Below, one piece after another: positions 16,986 through 25,049 of a stretch of 48,244 nucleotides of DNA. Source of the stretch: JAAGZL01 sp964628835 (GTDB lineage: Bacteria > Pseudomonadota > Gammaproteobacteria > Chromatiales > Chromatiaceae). Each line of letters begins with the position of its first letter. Position 1 is the first letter of the stretch. Position numbers and translations under genes: made by a program. The stretch lies in assembly GCA_964628835.1 (NCBI GenBank), contig CAZVME010000021.1, forward strand, positions 1-48,244, in the 5' to 3' direction. Under the pieces are notes generated by a model, which saw only the letters and a program-made list of their open reading frames with translations, was not told the DNA's origin and searched no databases.

Positions 16986-18265
16986 CCGGTTCCCATGATA
17001 GATTTATCCAGGCCCAAAAACACATCCCAGGCGGCGTAAACTCCCCGGTCCGGGCCTTCAAGGGCGTGGGGGGAGATCCGGTCTTCATCGACCACGCCAG
17101 CGGCCCATATATTTTTGATCCGGATGACAACCGTTATATCGACTACGTCGGATCCTGGGGCCCCATGATTCTGGGCCATGCCCATCCTGAAGTGATCAAG
17201 GCGGTACAGTCCGTGATCGGCAAGGGATTGAGCTTTGGCGCCCCCACCGAGTCCGAGACCGCCATGGCCGACAAGGTATGTGAGCTGGTGCCATCCATGG
17301 ACATGGTGCGCATGGTCAGTTCCGGCACCGAGGCCACCATGAGCGCCATCCGTCTGGCTCGTGGCTACACCGGTCGCGACAACATCATTAAGTTCGAAGG
17401 CTGCTACCACGGCCACTCCGACTCCCTGCTGGTCAAGGCCGGTTCCGGCGCCCTCACCCTGGGAGAGCCCAGTTCACCGGGCGTACCTGCAGCCCTGGCC
17501 GAACACACCATCACCCTGGATTACAACGACCTGGAGCAGGTGCAGCAGACCCTGTCCGAGGTGGGCGACCAAGTGGCCTGCATCATCGTGGAGCCGGTGG
17601 CTGGCAACATGAACTGCATCCCGCCCTTGCCTGGGTTTCTGGAAGGTCTGCGTGCCGCCTGTGACGAACATGGCGTAGTGCTGATCTTTGATGAGGTGAT
17701 GACCGGCTTCCGGGTGGCCCTGGGTGGTGTCCAGGGACTGTATGGAATCAAGCCGGACCTGACCACACTAGGCAAGGTGATCGGCGGCGGTATGCCGGTG
17801 GGCGCCTTCGGTGGCAAGCGCGAGATCATGGAGAAAATTGCACCACTGGGTCCGGTGTATCAGGCCGGGACCCTGTCTGGAAACCCAGTTGCCATGAGTG
17901 CCGGACTCAAGACCATGGAGCTGATCTCAGAGCCATCCTTCTTCTCCGACCTCACCGCCAAGACCGCCACCCTGGTGGAGGGCCTGCTGGCCCAGGCCAA
18001 AAAGGCAGGTGTGCCGCTGACCGCCAACCAGGTAGGAGGCATGTTCGGCATCTTCTTTACCGATGCAGAGCAGGTCAGCAACTTTGCCCAATCTACCGCC
18101 TGCAACCAGAATAAGTTCAAGGCCTTCTTCCATGCCATGCTCTCCCGCGGGGTCTACCTGGCGCCATCTGCATTCGAGGCCGGATTTGTATCGGCGGCCC
18201 ACAGTGACGAGGATATACAAGCTACCATCGCTGCGGCCGGTGAGGCATTTTTAGAGATTGCCTGA
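16982..18265 (+). CDS. hemL: Glutamate-1-semialdehyde 2,1-aminomutase
   Basis: PLP enzyme that makes 5-aminolevulinate from glutamate-1-semialdehyde in the C5 route of heme synthesis. The 427-aa length is standard. The PLP lysine is K265 in TTLGKVIGGGMPVGAFGG, and GTEATMSAIRLARG and FDEVMTGFR are present. It overlaps thiE by 4 bp. thiE-hemL adjacency is common in gammaproteobacteria. Confidence 0.98.
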   Translation: MTGSHDRFIQAQKHIPGGVNSPVRAFKGVGGDPVFIDHASGPYIFDPDDNRYIDYVGSWGPMILGHAHPEVIKAVQSVIGKGLSFGAPTESETAMADKVCELVPSMDMVRMVSSGTEATMSAIRLARGYTGRDNIIKFEGCYHGHSDSLLVKAGSGALTLGEPSSPGVPAALAEHTITLDYNDLEQVQQTLSEVGDQVACIIVEPVAGNMNCIPPLPGFLEGLRAACDEHGVVLIFDEVMTGFRVALGGVQGLYGIKPDLTTLGKVIGGGMPVGAFGGKREIMEKIAPLGPVYQAGTLSGNPVAMSAGLKTMELISEPSFFSDLTAKTATLVEGLLAQAKKAGVPLTANQVGGMFGIFFTDAEQVSNFAQSTACNQNKFKAFFHAMLSRGVYLAPSAFEAGFVSAAHSDEDIQATIAAAGEAFLEIA

Positions 18266-18427
18266 GCGACGCCGCAGGCGCTTGCCGGCATTCGGAAAGA
18301 GGAGGCTACCAGCCCCCTCTAACATCTGAGACTCAACCCTGTTGCATGCGGGACAGCAGTAGACCGGTTATCACAAACTGCCGTCTCCACAGAGGGCAAG
18401 AGACCATATGATTAGTTTTAAGTAAAT

Positions 18428-21388
18428 CTATGAAGCAGCCAAATCTTGAGGGAGACTGGACTGATCAAATTCACTGGTAAATGCCATAAGTTTGCTGTGA
18501 GTGTTACGTTCAATACCCCACTTAAGTAACTCGTCTCCAGTCATTGGCTTACTGAAAAAGTAACCTTGAGCATAGTCACATCCCAGCTGTTTTAAATAGC
18601 TAAATTGCTCTTTTGTCTCCACTCCCTCAGCAACCACCCTCAAACCCAGACCATGGGCCATAGCAATGGTTGCATTGATAAGCTCCCTATCCCCTGGATC
18701 CACAGTAATATCATTTACAAAGCTGCGGTCTATCTTAAGCACATCAAAAGGGTAAGTTCGCAAATAGCCCAATGATGAGTAACCGGTACCAAAATCGTCC
18801 ATGGCAATATTCACTCCCAGCTGACTCAAAGCTGAAAGGGTATCCTCCACATAGACATAACCACTAAGCAGCATGCCCTCGGTAATCTCCAACTCCAGCG
18901 AATCACTCGTTACCCCTGACTCATGTAGAACCTTCTGGATAAAACTTACAATATTATTATCCCTGATCTGGCGTGGAGAGATGTTTACCGCCATGCGAAA
19001 TTCATCACAGCAGTTCTGCTGACACCGCGCCGCCATAGCCACTGCCTGGGTTAGCACAAACTCCCCAAGAGAAACAATCAGTCCGGTATGTTCTGCAACT
19101 GGAATAAACTCCATGGGAGACACATCACCCAGTACTGAACTATGCCAGCGCAGCAGTGCCTCTGCACCGACAATCCTCCCACTATCCACATTGATCTGCG
19201 GTTGATAAAGAACCTCAAACTCCCCCCTGTCCAGTGCACCATGTAGCTGCTCTTCCAAAGAGAGTCGCCGCGCAACTTTTTTGTTCATAGACTCAGTAAA
19301 AAAAGAGTAGGTATTGCGTCCCAGCTCCTTGGAGTGATACATGGCCGCATCGGCATTGCGCAGAAGTTCCGATGCGTTCTTCCCATCGCCTGGATAGACC
19401 GCAATTCCAATGCTCGCTGTCAACATCAGATCTCGTCCATCTATGGAAAACGCAGTTCCAAACTGACTGAGGATATTATCCACTACCGGGCGCACATCTT
19501 CGGCATCAGATAAACCACCAAGCAACATGATAAATTCATCGCCACCAAGACGACCAACTGTATCTCCACTTCGCAACGTACTGCGAAGGCGTTCTGCCGT
19601 CTTAACCAGCACCCCATCACCGGTCTCGTGACCGAGGGAGTCATTAATCTTTTTAAAATCATCCAGGTCGAGAAACATTACAGCTACAAGTTCCCGGCTG
19701 CGTTCCACTTCACTTAGGTGTTGCGTTAACCGGTCAAGGGAAAGAAAACGATTCGGCAAGTTGGTCAATGAATCATAATGCGCTTGATGCAGGATATGTG
19801 ACTCTTGTTCTTTGCGCTCAGAGATATCCATGAAGGTGACCACAGCTCCAGTCAGTTCACCATTGCGGTGTATCGGGTGCGATCGATACTCCACAGGAAA
19901 ACTACCGCCATCAGCCCGCCACAACAGCTCTGTATCAATATGCGTACTCCCATCCATCAAAAAAGAACGCAGAATCAAACACTCTTCCTTTGGAAGTATT
20001 GTGCCATCAGGGCGATGAAAGTGAACCAGTTCATGCATGTCATGACCAATTAGTTCTGAGGCATTATGATAGCCCAACATCCGCACACAGGATGGGTTGG
20101 CAAAGGTACAAACCCCACGCACATCCAGACCAAATATCGCCTCCACGGTTGAGTCCAGCAGATCACGCACCTGCTGCTCACTCTCCTTACGTAAGGCTTC
20201 AGCACTTTGGCGCTGTTCCGTCATAGCATTAAAATCAGAAGCCACCTGCTGCAACTCATCATCTACGTTCAGGGTCAGGCGGACATTTAAGTCACCCTGG
20301 GCAACCCGGCGTGTAGCGAAGACGATTAAATTGATACTGCTCACCACTGACAGATAGAAACCGGCAAACAGATAGGCCACCAGAGAGAGCACCGCAATAA
20401 CAACCAACAGGTTCAGTTTTTTCCAACCACTGGCAGTCACAATGCGCGACCAATAAATCTTGTCCAGCTTGGCTGCTATTGCGTCGTAGAGTCCGTAGGA
20501 ACCAGTAATAGCCAGGGTCGCGGTATTAAATACTGTGCTTCCATCAATACTGACTTTATCCATATCCAACAATATACTGCGCAGCAGTGATTGCATCTCA
20601 CCTACAGCTCTATTGTTGGATGCCACGGCAGTTTTTAATTCACCACCAATTGTCTCACTAACCTCTGCCGACATTAGCAGACCAGCACTGATTTTTTTTG
20701 CGTCGGCGTCTATGTTGTTCAACAGAACGGATAACTGGATATATGACTGTTGAGTATGCGAACCCTTGGTCGCAACACCAGCCCCGATGGCACGAGCCAG
20801 CCCCATATTTTCGGTTAAACTGATCAGGCTGTGGGCAACAGCATTACCCAGGTAATTGGAGTCAAGTTTCGAATCCAGGGTAATTTTTGAGGCATCTGCC
20901 ACAAACACCATAAGATCAATCAAGCCAGCCACCAGGTCGGTATGGTTCTTTAGTGAGAAAGCTGGCAATTGCTCCATGGGGCTGGCTTTAATTGCCTCCC
21001 ATTGCCTTCTTAGAACGGCAATCTTGCCAGAGGCCTCTAAAATCTCGCCAAACTCATGCGCCACTACCACAAGTGTATCCATATGCCCATCAATAACCGG
21101 ACGCATATGCATGATCCGATTTCTGAAGCCACTGGATCCATTAAGCAACGCCTGAGTCATACCACGGTGCTGTTGTATGTATTCAATGGGTTGGCGGATG
21201 GCCTTTATATATACCAGGCCTCGACGCTCATTCTCCAGAAGCCTGATATCTTCATTGATTGAGGATATCAGGCTGATTGATAGCAATACCAACGGTACCA
21301 AAACGATAAAGAAGATCAGCCCAAACTTAAACGGGTAGTGTAGCCGCTCAATCAGGCAGATCGCAGGAAGCAAAAATTTCTTTAGCAT
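18428..21388 (-). CDS. Sensor-HAMP-PAS-GGDEF-EAL protein (c-di-GMP turnover)
   Basis: A 986-aa membrane sensor. Order: TM1 (about residues 21-45), a helical periplasmic domain resembling the NIT nitrate/nitrite sensor (QHRGMTQALLNG, TENMGLARAIGAG), TM2 (about 322-345), HAMP, PAS (about 405-525), GGDEF and EAL. The GGDEF motif is intact with an RSGD inhibitory site five residues upstream, so it can make c-di-GMP. The EAL domain keeps EALLRW, ELEITEG, MDDFGTGYSS and EGVET, so hydrolysis is also possible. It follows the chemoreceptor gene by 38 bp and shares its N-terminal sensory architecture. The ligand is inferred. Confidence 0.92.
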   Translation of the reverse strand: MLKKFLLPAICLIERLHYPFKFGLIFFIVLVPLVLLSISLISSINEDIRLLENERRGLVYIKAIRQPIEYIQQHRGMTQALLNGSSGFRNRIMHMRPVIDGHMDTLVVVAHEFGEILEASGKIAVLRRQWEAIKASPMEQLPAFSLKNHTDLVAGLIDLMVFVADASKITLDSKLDSNYLGNAVAHSLISLTENMGLARAIGAGVATKGSHTQQSYIQLSVLLNNIDADAKKISAGLLMSAEVSETIGGELKTAVASNNRAVGEMQSLLRSILLDMDKVSIDGSTVFNTATLAITGSYGLYDAIAAKLDKIYWSRIVTASGWKKLNLLVVIAVLSLVAYLFAGFYLSVVSSINLIVFATRRVAQGDLNVRLTLNVDDELQQVASDFNAMTEQRQSAEALRKESEQQVRDLLDSTVEAIFGLDVRGVCTFANPSCVRMLGYHNASELIGHDMHELVHFHRPDGTILPKEECLILRSFLMDGSTHIDTELLWRADGGSFPVEYRSHPIHRNGELTGAVVTFMDISERKEQESHILHQAHYDSLTNLPNRFLSLDRLTQHLSEVERSRELVAVMFLDLDDFKKINDSLGHETGDGVLVKTAERLRSTLRSGDTVGRLGGDEFIMLLGGLSDAEDVRPVVDNILSQFGTAFSIDGRDLMLTASIGIAVYPGDGKNASELLRNADAAMYHSKELGRNTYSFFTESMNKKVARRLSLEEQLHGALDRGEFEVLYQPQINVDSGRIVGAEALLRWHSSVLGDVSPMEFIPVAEHTGLIVSLGEFVLTQAVAMAARCQQNCCDEFRMAVNISPRQIRDNNIVSFIQKVLHESGVTSDSLELEITEGMLLSGYVYVEDTLSALSQLGVNIAMDDFGTGYSSLGYLRTYPFDVLKIDRSFVNDITVDPGDRELINATIAMAHGLGLRVVAEGVETKEQFSYLKQLGCDYAQGYFFSKPMTGDELLKWGIERNTHSKLMAFTSEFDQSSLPQDLAAS

Positions 21389-21426
21389 AATTATTATGTA
21401 TTAATACAGAGCTGGGAACAAAACTT

Positions 21427-23451
21427 CTACACGGCAAATTGACTTACCATTCCCTGAAGCTCGGTTGCCAATCTGGTGAGATCTCCACCTGCGGCAGAGG
21501 TCTGCTTGGCGCCTTGCGCCGTCTGCTCTGTCATCTCACTGATCTGCACGATATTACGGTTAATCTCTTCAGCAACTGCACTCTGTTCTTCGGCGGCGCT
21601 TGCTATCTGAGTACTCATGTCATTCACCTGCTCAATTGAGTCCCCGATACTGGAGAGTGCGTAATCAGTTTTATTAGCTTGCTCCACTGCACGGCGCGCC
21701 ATCTCTCTGCTACTGTTCACCGCATCTACTGCCAATGCCGACCCCGACTGCAACTTATCAATCATTACATTTATCTCTTCAGTAGAGGTCTGTGTTTTGC
21801 CAGCAAGATTACGAACTTCATCTGCCACCACAGCAAAACCACGTCCCTGCTCACCCGCTCTGGCCGCTTCAATGGCGGCATTCAATGCCAGCAAATTGGT
21901 CTGTTCCGCAATACCTTTAATTACATCCAATACCGCACCAATACCCAAACTATGCTGCTCCAACTGCTGGATAACCTCACCCGCATTTTCAACCTTGTCG
22001 GACAGTTGCTTAATCTGAGCGATAGTTTCATGCATTGCTTTCAGACCTTCACTTGCCTGCTTATTGACATTATTTGCCGCCACCGAGGTACTACTGGTGG
22101 TGGTGGCCACCTCTTGAACCGTGGCGCTCATTTCGTTCATGGCCGTTGCCACTTGTGTGGTTTCATTCAACTGGCTCTGGATAGCCTGATCGGTCTGTTC
22201 AGTTATCACCGAGGTCTGCTCTGCTGTTGTCGCCAACTGAGTTGTGGCGTTTGAAATCTGCCGCACCACTTTTTGAAACGATGCGGCCATGACATTAAAA
22301 TCTACAGCAATCTGCTGCAGCTCATCACGTGACTTCAAGACCAGCCTTGCATTGAGATCACCTTGCCCTATCTGGCGAGCGGCATGTCCGATAAGATCAA
22401 TACTTGAAACTACAGAGAGGTACAAACCTGCAAACAGATACGCCACCAGCGAAATTACTATCGCGGCAATACCAATGGTCAGCGCCTTGACTCCACTGGC
22501 AGACTCAATGCGAGCTACAAACAGCATATCCAGTTCGGCCGCGATGGAGTCATAGAGTCCATAGGTTCCGGTAATAGCAAGTGTCGCCGCATCAAATACC
22601 GTCTTGCTATCAACGGTAACCTTATCTGAATCCCGTAGTAATTCATGCAGCAGCGCCTGCATCTCCCCCACTGCCTGATTATTTGAAGAGACCGAGTCAC
22701 TCAGCACAGAACCAACACTGTCGTTTGCCCCAATAGCCGCCTTCAGCCCGGAACTGGACTCTTTGGCAAAAGTATTAATATTATTTGATAGCACCGACAA
22801 GCGCACAAACGATGTTTGGCTATGCTGTCCCTTGGATGCAACTCCAGACCCAACAGCGCGTGACTGCCCCATATTCTCTGTCAAGTTGACCAAGCTGTTG
22901 GCTACGGCATCGCCCAGATAGTAGGTATCAAGCTTAGGATCGAGTGTAATCTCCGACGCATCAGCCACCAGCCCCATGAGCGCAATCATATCCGCCAGGA
23001 GATCGCTATGCGCCTTAATAGTAACAGACGGTTTTTGCTCTAATGATTTGGACTTAATGGAGTCCCACTGCTGCCTTACTGCAGCAACTTTATTGGACAC
23101 ACCAAACCTAACGCCCAACTGCTTGTTTATTTCTGACAGGGCAACCATATGCTTATCCACAACAGGACGTTTTTGCATAATGCGTTCATAAAAATCGGTT
23201 GATCCATTTAGGTACGCACTGGTCATGCCACGGTGTTGCTGAATATGTTCAATTGGTTGACGAACCGCCTTAATATAAGCCAAACCCTGGCGTTCGTTTT
23301 CCAGAAACCTAATTTCATCATCAGCAGATGAAATAAGATTTATAGATGCTAAAATTAGTGGCACCAACACCACTAGAAAGATCAGCCCAAACTTGAGCGG
23401 ATAACGTAGCTGTTCCATCAAATATACCGCAGGAAGGAATATTGCCTTCAT
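21427..23451 (-). CDS. Methyl-accepting chemotaxis protein with NIT-like sensor
   Basis: A 674-aa chemoreceptor. The ATG at 23451 is chosen because AGGAGA lies 10 bp upstream and the protein then starts MKAIFLPAVYLMEQLRYPLK, which aligns with the start of the adjacent GGDEF-EAL protein. TM1 is near residues 21-43. The periplasmic helical domain has QHRGMTSAYLNG and TENMGQSRAVGSG. TM2 is near 325-350, then HAMP and the signalling domain with the hairpin tip GIAEQTNLLALNAAIEAARAGE. No CheR-binding pentapeptide is seen at the C-terminus. It probably forms an operon with the downstream GGDEF-EAL gene. Confidence 0.93.
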   Translation of the reverse strand: MKAIFLPAVYLMEQLRYPLKFGLIFLVVLVPLILASINLISSADDEIRFLENERQGLAYIKAVRQPIEHIQQHRGMTSAYLNGSTDFYERIMQKRPVVDKHMVALSEINKQLGVRFGVSNKVAAVRQQWDSIKSKSLEQKPSVTIKAHSDLLADMIALMGLVADASEITLDPKLDTYYLGDAVANSLVNLTENMGQSRAVGSGVASKGQHSQTSFVRLSVLSNNINTFAKESSSGLKAAIGANDSVGSVLSDSVSSNNQAVGEMQALLHELLRDSDKVTVDSKTVFDAATLAITGTYGLYDSIAAELDMLFVARIESASGVKALTIGIAAIVISLVAYLFAGLYLSVVSSIDLIGHAARQIGQGDLNARLVLKSRDELQQIAVDFNVMAASFQKVVRQISNATTQLATTAEQTSVITEQTDQAIQSQLNETTQVATAMNEMSATVQEVATTTSSTSVAANNVNKQASEGLKAMHETIAQIKQLSDKVENAGEVIQQLEQHSLGIGAVLDVIKGIAEQTNLLALNAAIEAARAGEQGRGFAVVADEVRNLAGKTQTSTEEINVMIDKLQSGSALAVDAVNSSREMARRAVEQANKTDYALSSIGDSIEQVNDMSTQIASAAEEQSAVAEEINRNIVQISEMTEQTAQGAKQTSAAGGDLTRLATELQGMVSQFAV

Positions 23452-24023
23452 ATCTAAATATCTCCTAGTAACACCAACAAACCAAATAAAGCCACATACA
23501 AACCACAGCCAGTAGCTGTCGGCAGGCACAATGACCTGAAGAATCTGGCAGGAGAATGGCTTTAAAGGTGGGATCAAACACCCGATATAACAAGAAAGAT
23601 CCAACTCAGGCTTAATCTTGATAATTATTCAGTAACTAAAATCTATTTGCGCAGTCGCTTACGTAACTAATATTTTCACCACTCGCCTACTTATAGCACA
23701 AATGAAACTAGGTTCAAAAAACAATTAATAAACCATATTAAGGAAATCAATAATCGGAACAGGCGGGTAGTTTGCTCTGCAAGATGATGCTTAACAATGC
23801 AGGACGTAACGCCATTCCCACCGCGTTGCGGTTATTTGGTGGCCTTACCCAGCGCCACAAGGATCAGACCTGTAGTCCATCTGATTAAACTAAATCATTT
23901 GTCCTATGCCCGTTTAATAACGACTTCCGGTTACTGCTAACCGATGCGGCTTACAGTTAAGCTATACCTTTAGGTGTATACCGAAAGAAGTATTCGACTA
24001 CCAACCAATGGTAACTCCTCCGT
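23452..24023. other. Gene-free AT-rich stretch upstream of the chemoreceptor
   Basis: About 570 bp without a supported gene. It should hold the chemoreceptor promoter. A short GC-richer patch (about 23770-23870) gives leftward residues NRNAVGMALRPALLSIILQS, possibly a decayed coding fragment, but no family is recognisable. Confidence 0.45.
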
Positions 24024-24461
24024 ATGAGAGATAAAGATAAAACCAAATCTCAGTTAGTGACTGAACTAGAGCTATTACGCATGAAAGTGCAGCGCCTGGA
24101 ACTTGCTGCTATTGAGCACAAGAAGATATGGCAGGCGCTTACAACAGAAAAATCCCAGCTCCTGTTAATACTAGATAGCATAGATGAGGTCATATACGCC
24201 TCGGACCCGAACACACACGAAATACTATATGCGAACCAGGCGGTCAGAGATATCCTGAAGAAAGAGCCAGTTGGGGAGATCTGTTAAAAAGAGTTCCAGG
24301 GACTGGACTCCCCATGCGATTTTTGTACTAACGATATCATACTGAAACATAACCCAGTCCCGCATCTATGGGAGTTCCATAACCAGCACCTTGACCGCAA
24401 CTACAACATTGTCGATCGGATAATAAAATGGCCGGATGGAATACCCTTAACCAACTCATGA
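24024..24461 (+). pseudogene. PAS-domain sensor fragment with in-frame stop
   Basis: The first 87 codons encode an N-terminal coiled coil and a PAS start (ILDSIDEVIYASDPNTHEIL). A TAA at 24285-24287 stops translation, yet the same frame continues for 57 codons with KEFQGLDSPCDFCTNDIIL and WEFHNQHLD, the usual continuation of this Cys-containing PAS subtype. In homologues a Tyr is expected at the stop (KCYKEFQG), so a single base change explains it. After WPDG the frame diverges and ends at 24461, so the C-terminal output domain is lost. I see no good Shine-Dalgarno. Confidence 0.75.
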
Positions 24462-24654
24462 CGGATAAAACATAAAATAGAATATTGCCCAACAATATGT
24501 TCCCAGTGCCGGCGCAGCTTATCGATACGGCCCCGCCATAATCCAGTCCACCGCCCACAACCTGGGGCTGCTCAGGGCCTTCTGCCGTTACACTGGAACC
24601 ATGGGCTGCATCTGCCTTTGAGGCTGAGTTTGAATGCCCAGAGCTCGAAGTCAT
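24337..24654 (-). CDS. Hypothetical 105-aa protein with strong ribosome site
   Basis: The ATG at 24654 is preceded by AGGAGG with 10-bp spacing. The N-terminal half is Ser/Ala/Gly-rich and hydrophilic, followed by a hydrophobic stretch (NILLGNILFYVLSVMSWL). The last ~35 codons are antisense to the PAS pseudogene and may be a run-on after a rearrangement. No family recognised. The ribosome site is the main support, so the gene could be real but truncated. Confidence 0.4.
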   Translation of the reverse strand: MTSSSGHSNSASKADAAHGSSVTAEGPEQPQVVGGGLDYGGAVSISCAGTGNILLGNILFYVLSVMSWLRVFHPAILLSDRQCCSCGQGAGYGTPIDAGLGYVSV

Positions 24655-24765
24655 TGCATACTTCCCTCCTCTCCTTCCCCACAAACATCACTTGATTGAC
24701 TCAGAACCCAACTGTTCTACATCAATCAACAACAAGAGGTATTTTAGTTTATTGGAATATTCTGA

Positions 24766-24794
24766 TTGACTTATTGATGCAGGTCAAATAACAT
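24766..24794 (+). promoter_or_regulatory. Sigma-70-like promoter of the 43-aa membrane peptide
   Basis: -35 TTGACT (24766-24771), 17-bp spacer, -10 TAACAT (24789-24794), about 42 bp upstream of the small gene's start codon. Confidence 0.6.
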
Positions 24795-24835
24795 ACTCCC
24801 CAACTTGGTATTTTGTTGGACAGGAGGAGATGATC

Positions 24836-24967
24836 ATGGTTATAGAAAGCATTCTTTTAGCAGCACCAGCCCTTGGATTCTTGGTCGCAGTAGTAGCTGC
24901 CGTGGCGATAGGATACCTACTGTCCATCTGTGTGGTAGCACGAGCCCATGGCAATACCTGTTCGTGA
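24836..24967 (+). CDS. Small single-pass membrane protein, 43 aa
   Basis: ATG at 24836 with AGGAGG centred about 10 bp upstream; an ATG at 24830 is too close to that site. The peptide starts MVIESILLAAPALGF and continues as a hydrophobic helix (about residues 5-34) with a short tail containing Arg, His and Cys (ARAHGNTCS). It has its own promoter-like sequence and a strong terminator 11 bp after the stop, so it forms a complete small transcription unit. Family and function unknown. Confidence 0.68.
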   Translation: MVIESILLAAPALGFLVAVVAAVAIGYLLSICVVARAHGNTCS

Positions 24968-24978
24968 TAACTTTAAAG

Positions 24979-25010
24979 AGGCCCCACCCAGATATTAGGC
25001 GGGGCCTTTT
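24979..25010 (+). terminator. Rho-independent terminator
   Basis: Stem AGGCCCC / GGGGCCT (24979-24985 and 25001-25007), extended by a CC/GG pair past a mismatch, followed by TTTT. It closes the 43-aa gene and may also act on the convergent EF-G-like gene. Confidence 0.85.
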
Positions 25011-25049
25011 AGCTAATCAACCAAGTGCGGTAACCATCTAAATCAGCAA

